Source of the DNA: UMGS1491 sp944380925
GTDB lineage: Bacteria; Bacillota; Clostridia; Oscillospirales; Acutalibacteraceae
Direction: 5' to 3'
NCBI GenBank assembly: GCA_944380925.1
Contig: CALWJD010000001.1
Location: 310,001 to 374,000, forward strand
Length of the DNA stretch: 64,000 nt
The position numbers were made by a program, and so were the translations under genes. Each line of letters starts with the position of its first letter. Position 1 is the first letter of the stretch. Below the pieces are notes generated by a model. The model searched no databases. It was not told where the DNA came from and saw only the letters and a list, made by a program, of their open reading frames with translations. Shown in pieces: positions 45,427 to 54,860 of the stretch.

Positions 45427-46161
45427 TCAGTTTATCTTAAGTTTATTCTCTTTAAGCATTCTTTCTGCCTGTGGAATTTTAATATAATTGGGATTTAAAT
45501 CCAAAGCAGAAACAATTAAGCCCTCATCATATAATTTTTTGCTCAAATGTGCTACTTTTACGGCATTTATATAATTATCCTGGGAAAAAGCCAATTTTAA
45601 ATTATCAAATCCAAAACTTTCCCCCATAGTATTGTAACACATTAGCGCCCCATCACCAACAAAATTAATATTATATTCTAAATTTTGCAGTTCTGCCGTT
45701 AAATCCTCAGGAAAAATTGCCCTATCTTCGCATAACCTAATAATTTTTTTATTTTCAGGTTCAATAACACACCTAAACAAAGCATTATATATTCCTCCGC
45801 ATTTGGCATCAACGCAAACACAGATTATGTCGTCATTTAGCAAAAAATCCAAACAATTTTGCGCAAGGGCCTCAAGCGAAGAAACCCTTGCACACGGTTT
45901 ACCACCGACAAAAGCCATGGCCTTAACCGTTGCAAGACCTATCCGAAGCCCTGTAAATGAACCGGGACCGCATGTAACTGAGTATAAATCAATTTCTTGC
46001 GGGGTTATCTTTGAACTTTTTAAAGATGCATCTATCATTGGTGCTAACGTTTCGCTATGAGTAAGACCGGCATTTATAAAAAACTCTGAAATAATTTTAT
46101 CGTCTTCACAAATTGCAACACTTGCCGCGGAATTCGACGAATCAACTGCCAATATTTTCAC
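45427..46161 (-). CDS. tsaB: tRNA t6A biosynthesis protein TsaB
   Basis: Scaffold partner of TsaD for threonylcarbamoyl-adenosine at A37 of ANN-reading tRNAs. The 244 residues start MKILAVDSSNSAASVAI and have GLTHSETLAPMID and SVTCGPGSFTGLRIGLATVK, the ASKHA-fold signatures. Its start overlaps the tsaE stop by one base. tsaD is not in the window. Confidence 0.96.
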   Translation of the reverse strand: MKILAVDSSNSAASVAICEDDKIISEFFINAGLTHSETLAPMIDASLKSSKITPQEIDLYSVTCGPGSFTGLRIGLATVKAMAFVGGKPCARVSSLEALAQNCLDFLLNDDIICVCVDAKCGGIYNALFRCVIEPENKKIIRLCEDRAIFPEDLTAELQNLEYNINFVGDGALMCYNTMGESFGFDNLKLAFSQDNYINAVKVAHLSKKLYDEGLIVSALDLNPNYIKIPQAERMLKENKLKIN

Positions 46162-46598
46162 TAAATTCCCGCCCTTTCTATGGTTATGATTCTTTTGTTT
46201 TCGTTATTATCACTTTCGGAATTAATCTTTTTTATAGTAACTTTTATAATATCTTTAGGTAAATAATCTTCTATATTCTCGCTCCACTCAATTACTAAAA
46301 TATTGTTTCCAAGATATTCAAAAAATCCGGTGGACTCCAAGTCCTCCGCAGTTTTAATACGATACATATCAAAATGGTAGAGACTAAACTTATCCGCAGC
46401 ATATTCATTTACTATGGAAAAAGTAGGGCTGGAGACCTCATCTTTTACACCAAAATAATCGGCAATACCACGAGTAAACGCGGTTTTGCCAACCCCTAAA
46501 TCGCCATAAAGCGCTATTATTTCATTGCCCTTTAATGTTTTTGCCAAATCTTTACCGATTTTTTCCGTATCTAGCGCAGAATTACTAATGATTTTCAT
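46161..46598 (-). CDS. tsaE: tRNA t6A biosynthesis ATPase TsaE
   Basis: P-loop ATPase that drives the TsaBDE cycle. The 145 residues have Walker A GDLGVGKT (32-39), the SSPTFSIVNEY segment, the HFDMYRI motif, and VIEWSENIEDYLP. Translationally coupled to tsaB. Confidence 0.96.
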   Translation of the reverse strand: MKIISNSALDTEKIGKDLAKTLKGNEIIALYGDLGVGKTAFTRGIADYFGVKDEVSSPTFSIVNEYAADKFSLYHFDMYRIKTAEDLESTGFFEYLGNNILVIEWSENIEDYLPKDIIKVTIKKINSESDNNENKRIITIERAGI

Positions 46599-46622
46599 AC
46601 TATAAATCCTCTAAAAATATAA

Positions 46623-47357
46623 TTACAAAAGCTTATTTAAAAACTTTCTTACCCTAACATTTTTACAGTTTCCAAAAAGTTCCTCGGGCGTTTCATCAGC
46701 TATTATCTTTCCGTTATCCATAAACAAAACCCTGCTGGCAACTTCTTTTACGAAATTCATCTCGTGCGTTACCACTATCATGGTCATACCGCCGTTTGCT
46801 ATATCGGACATAACTTTTGTAACTTCTTTTATCATTTCGGGGTCAAGCGCAGAAGTAGGCTCATCAAAAAGCATAAGTTTTGGATTCATAATAAGTGCCC
46901 TTATTATTGCAACCCTCTGTTTTTGGCCACCCGAAAGCATTGCAGGGTAATCTGCGGCTTTATCTCGAAGCCCTACTTTTTCAAGAAGCAAAAGCGCACA
47001 GCTTTCAGCATCTTTTTTTGAACAAAGCTTTAAAGATACGGGCGCCAAAACAATATTTTGGAGTATTGTTAAATGCGGAAAAAGATTAAAATGCTGGAAA
47101 ACCATTCCAATATGCTTTCGCACCTCATCCATATTGCATTTCGAATCCGTAATATTTTTGCCTTCAAAAATTATTTCGCCGCTTGTTGGAATTTCAAGCC
47201 CGTTAAGGCACCTTAAAAAAGTGCTTTTGCCCGAACCTGAAGGCCCTATTATGGCAACTCTTTCGCCTTTTTTTATATCAACGTTTATTCCGCTTAAGAT
47301 TCTTAAAACGTTGCTTCCATGATGAAATTCTTTATATAAATTTTTAACGCTTATCAC
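46623..47357 (-). CDS. Polar amino-acid ABC transporter, ATP-binding subunit (GlnQ/HisP type)
   Basis: ATPase for the uptake system whose other parts are encoded directly upstream. The 244 residues have Walker A IGPSGSGKSTFLRCLNGLE, the Q loop GMVFQHFNLFPHLT, signature LSGGQKQRVAI, Walker B LMLFDEPTSALDPE and the H loop VVTHEM. Its start overlaps the permease gene by 14 bases. Substrate not determined. Confidence 0.96.
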   Translation of the reverse strand: MISVKNLYKEFHHGSNVLRILSGINVDIKKGERVAIIGPSGSGKSTFLRCLNGLEIPTSGEIIFEGKNITDSKCNMDEVRKHIGMVFQHFNLFPHLTILQNIVLAPVSLKLCSKKDAESCALLLLEKVGLRDKAADYPAMLSGGQKQRVAIIRALIMNPKLMLFDEPTSALDPEMIKEVTKVMSDIANGGMTMIVVTHEMNFVKEVASRVLFMDNGKIIADETPEELFGNCKNVRVRKFLNKLL

Positions 47358-48822
47358 TTTTCTTTAGCTTCCTTTCAAGTATTGACATAAGAAGTGTGGT
47401 AACCATAACAATTACCAGATACGTAAGTGCAACCGTCATAAGCGGAACCAGGGGCTCATAAGTCTGGCTTCTTATGATATCGCCCGCCCTTGATAAATCC
47501 ATAACACCTATAAATCCCGCAACAGACGTTTCTTTTATAAGCTGAATAAACTCATTTACAAGCGTAGGTAGAACGTTTTTAAACGCCTGCGGCAAAATAA
47601 TCTTCGTCATGGTTGCACGTTCGCTAAGGCCCAAAGAACGTCCCGCTTCATATTGACCAACATCAATTGAATTTATACCGGACCTTATAACTTCCGCAAC
47701 ATACGCGCCTGAGTTTATGCCAAATGCAATCATTGCGACCACTATCTTTGAAAGTCCGGTGGACGCCAAAATAAGATAATAAATAACAAACAGCTGCACA
47801 ACAATAGGCGTACCACGAATAATATTAATATATATATTTGCAAGAAATTTTAAAAACTTAACAAATAGATTTTTGCTTCTGCTCACTTTTACAACCGAAA
47901 TAAGCAAACCAATTAAAAGCCCCATTGAAAGCGCAACAGCCGTAATTTTAAAGGTTGTAACAAGTCCTTCGAGTATCATCTTATAACGGTTTTTATATTT
48001 TAGATTATTATAAAATTGACCAACCAAATCAACACTCGGCGTGACGGTCGAGGTTACATATTTATCAACAATTTTATCTATCTCTTTGGAATCTTTCATT
48101 TGCTTGAGTTCTGAATTTATTAAATCCAAAAGTTCGGTTTCACCTTTTGGAACGGCAATCCGATATCCTTCTTCAAAAAGATAATCATCAAGCATCTTAA
48201 CTTTATCATTAGAAAGTCTTATAAGTTTTTTTGCAGGCGCTTCATCAACAACCACGGCGTCAAGCCTACCGCTCATAAGGTCGGCAACGGCATCGGAACA
48301 TTTGTTATATCTGCAAATTTCCGAATCGGAAAAATTTTCCGTGCAGTAGCTATCACCCGTAAAGCCCATGGCTACGCCTATTTTTTTATTATGTAAATCA
48401 TCGCCTTTTGATATATCACTTGCATTCGGCACTAAAATGGCTTGTTTTGCAAAGTAATAAACATCGGAAAAATCAACATTTGCAGCTTTATCGCTCGTAT
48501 AGCTCATGGCAGCAATTGCAAAATCACAGTTTCTGTTGGCAAGTTCAAGAGTCACAGCGTCAAACGATGTATCGTTTACAACCGCTTCTACGCCAAGGCT
48601 TTCGGCAATTTTATTTGCAATATCAATATCTATTCCAAGTAATTTATCGCCATCTTTATATTCAAAGGGCTCAAATTCTGCGTTTGTGGAAACTCTTATG
48701 GTTCCTCTTTCTTTTATTTCATCTATTAAACCCGAAGCAAATGCACATGGCAGCAGATTAACAAACAAAAATGCAGCCATAAAAAAACTTAATTTTTTCA
48801 AAACACTTTTCATTTTAAACAA
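47344..48822 (-). CDS. Fused substrate-binding protein and permease of a polar amino-acid ABC transporter
   Basis: The 492 residues join a signal peptide (about 1-30), an extracellular type 3 solute-binding domain (about 35-265; GTIRVSTNAEFEPFEY, LGIDIDIANKIAESLG) and a membrane permease domain (about 285-485; the EAA loop is YEAGRSLGLSERATMTKIILPQ). Fusions of this kind are known in Firmicutes and give a tethered receptor. Start is probably TTG with GGGGG upstream. Glutamine, arginine or another polar amino acid is the likely cargo, but specificity is unknown. Confidence 0.94.
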   Translation of the reverse strand: MFKMKSVLKKLSFFMAAFLFVNLLPCAFASGLIDEIKERGTIRVSTNAEFEPFEYKDGDKLLGIDIDIANKIAESLGVEAVVNDTSFDAVTLELANRNCDFAIAAMSYTSDKAANVDFSDVYYFAKQAILVPNASDISKGDDLHNKKIGVAMGFTGDSYCTENFSDSEICRYNKCSDAVADLMSGRLDAVVVDEAPAKKLIRLSNDKVKMLDDYLFEEGYRIAVPKGETELLDLINSELKQMKDSKEIDKIVDKYVTSTVTPSVDLVGQFYNNLKYKNRYKMILEGLVTTFKITAVALSMGLLIGLLISVVKVSRSKNLFVKFLKFLANIYINIIRGTPIVVQLFVIYYLILASTGLSKIVVAMIAFGINSGAYVAEVIRSGINSIDVGQYEAGRSLGLSERATMTKIILPQAFKNVLPTLVNEFIQLIKETSVAGFIGVMDLSRAGDIIRSQTYEPLVPLMTVALTYLVIVMVTTLLMSILERKLKKSDKR

Positions 48823-48868
48823 CAGAATCCCCCTAAAAATTATACCGCTCTCAAAAGTTTATAAATTT

Positions 48869-50779
48869 TTATTTACCCGTTTTATTTGCGATTTTTTTAA
48901 TAAGCGACTTTGGCTTGCTATAGTAGTAAGGAACAAGTATAGTTGCAACGTTTTCATGTTTGCGCAGCTGCTTTTCTATAAAGAAAGTTGTCTGGTTATG
49001 GAAAATTGCGTCTTTCCAACCGTTTCCGCAAATACGCGTAAGAACAACCGTTAAATTATCCCCGTTTTTAAGCTCTGCTTCACGCTCATTTATATATTCC
49101 TCTATTGGAGTAATTATATCACGATATGGCGTATAAACTACCGTCAGCGGAACTCCAATCTTTAAATCTTCCCACTGCTTTTTGAGTCTTTCAGTCTCTG
49201 TTTTGGAAACGGAAATATGAAGCACGGTAAGGTTTGAAGTTATTTTATTTGCATAATCAAAAGTTTTCAGCGCCGCACGATTCATTTTATTTATAAGCAC
49301 AACGCACGGGAATGTATCTGTGCTCTGGCTTTTCTTATATTCATAGTGGTAACCTAAAATGCTTATGCCTTTTAAAAACCTAAAGTAATGCTTATGCGTT
49401 TCGGACATAAACCACATAAGTAAAGGGGTAGCCACCAAAAGAGCCCACGCACCATGGGTAAATTTTGTGGTAAACACAACAATTGAGCCTATAAACGTAA
49501 CAAGTGCGCCAAAACCATTTATCAAAGATTTATATTGCCAACCCTTTTCTTTGGTTTTTAGCCACTTTACAAACATACCAAACTGGGAAATAGTAAACGA
49601 TACGAACACACCGACAGAATAGAACGGTATCAACCTGTGGGTATCCGCATTAAAAGCAATTAAAAGGACGGAACTTATGATAAAGATAAACATTATACCG
49701 TTTGAAAAACTAAGTTTTGTACCTCTTTGCGAAAACTGGCGAGGCATGTATCTGTCTTGCGCAAGAATGGAAAGAAGTATCGGTAGTCCGCTATAAGAAG
49801 TATTTGCCGCCAAAAGCAATATGAGCGACGTTGTAAACTGCAAAATATAAAGCATGGGGCCATTACCGAATATCGCCGTTGCCATTTGGGATAAAACGGT
49901 TCTGTCGGCAAGAGGTATTACTTTTAAAGAGCTCGCCAAAAAGCTTGTACCACCAAAAATGAAGATTATAATTCCGCCAAGCATAAAAAGAACTTGTTTT
50001 GCGGTTTTTTGAGAAGGTTCTTTAAAACTTGGTATTGCGTTACTTACCGCTTCAACACCTGTAAGCGCCGAACAACCTGAAGAAAATGCACACAGAAACA
50101 AAGTTAAAGTCATAGTTGTTATGGTATTAGACGAGATAGATGCAATTTGTTCCGGAGTATAGGTTATCGGCATTAATGAGTGCCTAAAAAATCCAATAAA
50201 TCCCATAACTATAAGAGAAATCATGGATATAATAAACGCATAGGTCGGAACACCAAAAACTTTTGAAGATTCGCCTATTCCTCTTAGGTTTACAATCGTT
50301 ATTATACCTACGCATATAAGGGATATTATAATCCTATACGGGTCGAGCGCCGGAAATACAGCCGTTATTGCCGCCGTAGACGATGAAACACTGACTGCAA
50401 CGGTCATAATATAATCGATTACCAAACATGTAGCAGCGAGCAGTGATGCTTTTTTACCAAAATTTTCCTTTGCAACGACATAGGCTCCTCCGCCGTTTGG
50501 ATAGTGGTTAATTATTTGTGAGTATGAAAAAACCAAAATCAAAAGCAAAAGGATAATGGGAACGCTTACCAATCCCACATAATTAACCGCAAGAAGTCCC
50601 AAAGCCGGCACAAGCGCCATTAATATTTCTTCAACAGCATAAGCAACGGAAGAAACGGCATCGCTTGCCATAATAGGTAGGCCCCAAAATCTTGAAAGTT
50701 TTTCACTTTGAAGTTGCTCGTCTCTTAGTGCTGAACCTAACAATATCTTTTTAAAATGCTTAAAATCTATCACAATCAA
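48869..50779 (-). CDS. APC-superfamily transporter, KimA (YdaO) K+ importer type
   Basis: The 636 residues have about 12 membrane helices and a C-terminal cytoplasmic domain (about 455-636). The N-terminus SALRDEQLQSEKLSRFWGLP followed by MASDAVSSVAYAVEEIL matches the KimA/YdaO group, high-affinity K+ importers inhibited by c-di-AMP in Bacillus, better than amino-acid permeases. GdpP at 36433 shows that c-di-AMP is used by this organism. I looked for a ydaO-type riboswitch in the 230-base upstream gap and saw none. Function as amino-acid permease remains possible. Confidence 0.85.
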   Translation of the reverse strand: MIVIDFKHFKKILLGSALRDEQLQSEKLSRFWGLPIMASDAVSSVAYAVEEILMALVPALGLLAVNYVGLVSVPIILLLLILVFSYSQIINHYPNGGGAYVVAKENFGKKASLLAATCLVIDYIMTVAVSVSSSTAAITAVFPALDPYRIIISLICVGIITIVNLRGIGESSKVFGVPTYAFIISMISLIVMGFIGFFRHSLMPITYTPEQIASISSNTITTMTLTLFLCAFSSGCSALTGVEAVSNAIPSFKEPSQKTAKQVLFMLGGIIIFIFGGTSFLASSLKVIPLADRTVLSQMATAIFGNGPMLYILQFTTSLILLLAANTSYSGLPILLSILAQDRYMPRQFSQRGTKLSFSNGIMFIFIISSVLLIAFNADTHRLIPFYSVGVFVSFTISQFGMFVKWLKTKEKGWQYKSLINGFGALVTFIGSIVVFTTKFTHGAWALLVATPLLMWFMSETHKHYFRFLKGISILGYHYEYKKSQSTDTFPCVVLINKMNRAALKTFDYANKITSNLTVLHISVSKTETERLKKQWEDLKIGVPLTVVYTPYRDIITPIEEYINEREAELKNGDNLTVVLTRICGNGWKDAIFHNQTTFFIEKQLRKHENVATILVPYYYSKPKSLIKKIANKTGK

Positions 50780-51009
50780 TCCCTTCTTACCATATATTTT
50801 TTAAAAATTACGTTTCAGAGACAATACTATCACAAAATCGGCAAAATACAAGATGTTTTTACATGTTTTATAACCTAAAAAAATAAATTAACATTATTTA
50901 GCTATCAATCGTATTTTATTTTTAAAAATAAGGTTTCTTTTTTATTATACGCAAACAACTATAAATACACGGTATAAAATAGTGGCTTTCTTATATTAAA
51001 TTTAAAAGT

Positions 51010-51240
51010 TTAAGTACCACCATTGCTTTTTAAATTTTCTCTAAGCGCTAAAATTTCTTTTTTTCTTGCGCAAGTTGCATCATAATCAAACTCTATATGG
51101 CCATCATGATTAACGTAGACAACATCGCCTTCTCTTACTTTTCCGGCTACGTTTTGGATACTAAAAATAACCTCTTCACCGCTTGAATTTTCACAAATAA
51201 CATTATTTTCACTTATTCTATCGACAAATAAATATTCCAA
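51010..51240 (-). CDS. DUF3006 small protein
   Basis: The 76 residues follow the DUF3006 pattern: FVDRISENNVICENSSGEEV at the start, VREGDVVYV in the middle, and a C-terminal helix DYDATCARKKEILALRENL. Function unknown. DUF3006 genes usually stand next to ComEC-like beta-lactamase-fold genes, as here, where the partner starts the pair 37 bases upstream. Confidence 0.85.
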   Translation of the reverse strand: MEYLFVDRISENNVICENSSGEEVIFSIQNVAGKVREGDVVYVNHDGHIEFDYDATCARKKEILALRENLKSNGGT

Positions 51241-51277
51241 ATTAACTACTCCACAATTTAATTCATCATATAAAAAA

Positions 51278-52378
51278 TTATTTTTCTGTTTCCACTTTTA
51301 TAGTTTTACCGTCTGTTAAAAATATAATATTACCGCGCTCATAAGTTTTATAAATTTTATCGCAGCATTTTTCCAAACGCTCCAATGTGTGCCAACGCCA
51401 GCCGGACGGAATATAGGGCTTACTTTTTTCTATCGTGGAAATAACGGCATAATCCGGATTTACGCATTCCAAAAACTTTTTGGCGCTAGAAGTATTACTG
51501 CCATGGTGCCCCACCTTTAAAACGTCCGATTTAAGCACATTTTGCGGTTCTTCGTTATTTTCTGCCCAAGTTTTTGAGTTTTCTATCCCTTTACGGTTTG
51601 TTTTCAAATTTTCGTTTGCTTTACCAAGATTAAATTTACTCAGCCCATAGTGCTTGATAATATCGTTTTCTTCCGCTTTGCTTGCATCGCCCGTAAATAA
51701 AAAGCTGACATCTTTATAAGTTATTTTCATAACTATAGAATTATCGTTCATATTCTCTTTATTTGCACGAACGGGGCCAAGTATATCTATTTTCAAATCA
51801 CCGATTTTAAAACTCTTGCCCACTGATACGGATTCTACGGGGACTTGCTTTTCGATAAGAGCTTTTAACATATTTTCATAAGTGCGGGTTATGGGAATTA
51901 TACTTTTCGGAATATCGGCTTCTATAAATTTATCCACTTTAAACTCTCTTATAACTCCGGCCATTTGCCCTATATGATCTCTGTGCGGGTGGCTCATAAC
52001 CACAAGATCAAGCTTTTCTACTTTTTGCCGTTTTAAATACTCCACAACGGCGCCCGCAGGCTCTAAATCGGCAGCGTCAATTAAAATATTAACATCTTTG
52101 CATTTTATATACGCACAATCTGCCTTACCTACATTTATAAAGTGCACACACATATCACCATCATATATTTTGGGAGAAACATTTGCATTTATGTCGTCTA
52201 CCACTTCTGCAGGTTTCCCGCTAACGCCGCCCAAAAACGCATAGTCCGAAAAATCCATGCTGCTGAAAATTGACTTTTGAAATGCATTAAAACCGATAAA
52301 CAAGCCAAAAATAGCGGCACCGATTAAAAAAGTTATACACCATGATTTCCTGATTTTTTTACCAAATAATTTAAGCAC
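51278..52378 (-). CDS. ComEC/Rec2-like metallo-beta-lactamase-fold hydrolase
   Basis: The product of about 366 residues has an N-terminal membrane segment (about 13-32) and an extracellular hydrolase domain with MCVHFINVGKADCAYI, the metal motif SHPHRDHIG, FTGDASKAEEND and LKVGHHGSNTSS. It corresponds to the C-terminal domain of ComEC without the channel, so it may be a surface nuclease or phosphodiesterase. GTG 52378 is chosen because AGAGGT is 6 bases upstream. Paired with DUF3006. Confidence 0.88.
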   Translation of the reverse strand: MLKLFGKKIRKSWCITFLIGAAIFGLFIGFNAFQKSIFSSMDFSDYAFLGGVSGKPAEVVDDINANVSPKIYDGDMCVHFINVGKADCAYIKCKDVNILIDAADLEPAGAVVEYLKRQKVEKLDLVVMSHPHRDHIGQMAGVIREFKVDKFIEADIPKSIIPITRTYENMLKALIEKQVPVESVSVGKSFKIGDLKIDILGPVRANKENMNDNSIVMKITYKDVSFLFTGDASKAEENDIIKHYGLSKFNLGKANENLKTNRKGIENSKTWAENNEEPQNVLKSDVLKVGHHGSNTSSAKKFLECVNPDYAVISTIEKSKPYIPSGWRWHTLERLEKCCDKIYKTYERGNIIFLTDGKTIKVETEK

Positions 52379-52470
52379 AAAAATACCTCTTATAATAAAA
52401 TTAGTAAACAAAATAAACATATTTTAAAATTTGGATCACGGATAAAAAATAGTACCTTTTTTAATTATTA

Positions 52471-54819
52471 CTATTGTTTATTCATATTCATTTCCATAAA
52501 CTGCTGATAGGTTATAAGCACTTGCCGTGGTTTGGAGCCTTCATGCGGCCCGATTATTCCCATTTGTTCCATTTCGTCTATAAGCCTCCCTGCTCTTGCA
52601 TATCCAACGCGAAGTCTTCTTTGCAAAAGGGAGGTTGAAGCCTGTCCCGCTTCAATTATGCACTTGATAGCCTCATTCATAACAGGGTCTGCTGTGCTCT
52701 CGGCAGAATTTGCACCGTTTTCCTTAGGACCGTCCGTTATGGCATTTTTTTCTATTTCTGCCGCAACAGCGCTATCGTAAGATGTTTCTTGCGATTTTTT
52801 TAGAAACTCTATAATTCCCTCAATCTCTCTATCTGTAACGTAGCACCCTTGAACTCTTATAGGTTTTGGCGAACCAACAGGCGAAAAAAGCATATCTCCG
52901 CGGCCCAAAAGCTTTTCCGCTCCGCTCATATCAAGTATTGTGCGTGAATCTATCTGGGAAGAAACCGCCAAAGCTATACGGCTTGGAATATTTGCCTTAA
53001 TTATACCCGTAATAACATCAACCGAGGGTCTTTGGGTTGCAATAACCAAATGCATTCCCGCAGCTCTTGCCATTTGCGCAAGACGGCAAATATAATCTTC
53101 AACTTCATTTGGCGCCGCCATCATTAAGTCAGAAAGCTCATCTATTATAATTACTATTTGAGGCATTTTTTCGAGTACTTCCCCATCTTTACCAACCATT
53201 CCGGGACAGCGAGTTACATAATCATTAAAAGATTCTAAATCCCTTACGTTGTTTTCAGCAAATTTTTTATAGCGGTTTAGCATTTCATTAACAGCCCAAT
53301 TAAGCGCCCCGGCAGCCTTACGGGGATCGGTAACAACAGGTACCAAAAGATGAGGTATTCCGTTATAAATACCAAGCTCCACAACTTTTGGGTCTATCAT
53401 CAAAAGCTTAACTTCATCGGGTTTTGCGTTATAAAGTATGCTAATTATAAATGAGTTAATACAAACCGATTTTCCCGAACCTGTTGAACCTGCGATAAGC
53501 AAATGCGGCATTTTGGCTAAGTCTGCTGTCATAATCTCGCCCGAGATATCTCGGCCAAGCACAACGGTCAGCTTACTTTTAGATGACTTAAACTTTGAAG
53601 AAGATATGAGCTCACGCATTTTTACAACACTTACAACTTTATTCGGAATTTCTACTCCAACCGCCGCTTTTCCCGGTATGGGAGCTTCTATCCTAACGCC
53701 CGATGATGCCAAATTTAATGCAATATCATCGGATAGGTTCGTAATTTTACTTATTTTAACCCCCGAAGCAGGCTGAAGCTCATATCTCGTAACCGCAGGA
53801 CCACGGCTGATATCAATTATTTTTGTTTGAACATTAAAGCTTTTTAAAACATCAACCAGCATCTTGCCGTTGTTATTAAGTTCTGCCGTAATATCACGGT
53901 TATTCGGCGTCTCTGATTTTTGCAGTAAATCAATAGGCGGAAATTTATACTCAATCTCTTTTTTTTCGGCACTACTTTTTTGAACAGAAAATTCATTGAT
54001 ACCCTCAACCGAAGTATCCATTTTTTTGGCAGCATCATTTTCAGCTCCAATTTTTGCGCCGCTTTCTGAATTAATCTTGTTTATAAATTTTTCTGTAACT
54101 TTTGATATATCATCTATATCTTGTTCTTTTTCATCTTCGTTATTACTGGATTTAGTAGGTTTTGACGCTCTTTCTTTGCCGATATCTATATCAATATCCA
54201 AATTTTTTCTGCTCTTTATTTCTGCGCCCTTATCCTCAATTTTATGTTTTATAATCTTTGCAGGTTTTGAAAATGCTCGGAAAAGCTCCACCAAAGTAGT
54301 ACCCGTTATAAACATAACCAACACAAACAGCAGTATTATGTTTGTTATACGTGCTCCTGCCATTCCAAATGCCCATATCATAGGCGCTCCTATTAATGCG
54401 CCAAAAAGTCCGGAATTTTTGCTTAGCTCTCCTTTTGTATATTGCGTAATTATGTACTCAAACCAATTTATGTTTTGCATACTTTCAATTTTTGAAGAGA
54501 AAACAAAGAACAAGGAACATGCAAAAATTATCGTAACAAGCGCCATGCATATCTTTAATTTTAAGTTTGCAACGTTTTTTCCAAAAGCTTCCAAAACGGA
54601 AATACACACAAGCAATATTGGCAAAAGGATAGAGCAAACGCCAAACAAACCGAATATAAAATTATGAAACCAAAGCCAAATATTTTCGCCCGGTACAATC
54701 ACTAAAAAAAACAGAAGCATCCCCAGCCCAAACAAAATAAGCGATCCGATTGCGCTTTGCGGGGATTTGCTTTTTGATTTTGAATTTGTTTTTGATTTAT
54801 AAGTTACCTTTTTAGGCAT
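52471..54819 (-). CDS. DNA translocase FtsK/SpoIIIE
   Basis: Hexameric double-stranded DNA pump at the division or sporulation septum. The 782 residues have four N-terminal membrane helices (about 20-190), a charged linker, the motor with Walker A AGSTGSGKSVCIN and Walker B QIVIIIDELSDLMM, and a C-terminal gamma winged helix (LLQRRLRVGYARAGRLIDEM) for reading polarity sequences. The sporulation genes elsewhere in the window make SpoIIIE plausible, but the two names cannot be separated from sequence alone. Confidence 0.96.
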   Translation of the reverse strand: MPKKVTYKSKTNSKSKSKSPQSAIGSLILFGLGMLLFFLVIVPGENIWLWFHNFIFGLFGVCSILLPILLVCISVLEAFGKNVANLKLKICMALVTIIFACSLFFVFSSKIESMQNINWFEYIITQYTKGELSKNSGLFGALIGAPMIWAFGMAGARITNIILLFVLVMFITGTTLVELFRAFSKPAKIIKHKIEDKGAEIKSRKNLDIDIDIGKERASKPTKSSNNEDEKEQDIDDISKVTEKFINKINSESGAKIGAENDAAKKMDTSVEGINEFSVQKSSAEKKEIEYKFPPIDLLQKSETPNNRDITAELNNNGKMLVDVLKSFNVQTKIIDISRGPAVTRYELQPASGVKISKITNLSDDIALNLASSGVRIEAPIPGKAAVGVEIPNKVVSVVKMRELISSSKFKSSKSKLTVVLGRDISGEIMTADLAKMPHLLIAGSTGSGKSVCINSFIISILYNAKPDEVKLLMIDPKVVELGIYNGIPHLLVPVVTDPRKAAGALNWAVNEMLNRYKKFAENNVRDLESFNDYVTRCPGMVGKDGEVLEKMPQIVIIIDELSDLMMAAPNEVEDYICRLAQMARAAGMHLVIATQRPSVDVITGIIKANIPSRIALAVSSQIDSRTILDMSGAEKLLGRGDMLFSPVGSPKPIRVQGCYVTDREIEGIIEFLKKSQETSYDSAVAAEIEKNAITDGPKENGANSAESTADPVMNEAIKCIIEAGQASTSLLQRRLRVGYARAGRLIDEMEQMGIIGPHEGSKPRQVLITYQQFMEMNMNKQ

Positions 54820-54860
54820 ATGCTACCTCCGACATTCTTTTTTCTTGTAATTAGATTTTT

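Noticed and set aside
50780..51009. ydaO-type c-di-AMP riboswitch before the KimA-like gene
   Set aside because: The 230-base gap is AT-rich and lacks the conserved G-rich core expected of that riboswitch.
53996..54667. 223-codon plus-strand frame inside ftsK/spoIIIE
   Set aside because: It is antisense to the membrane domain and linker of a clearly coding gene; hydrophobicity mirrors the sense strand.
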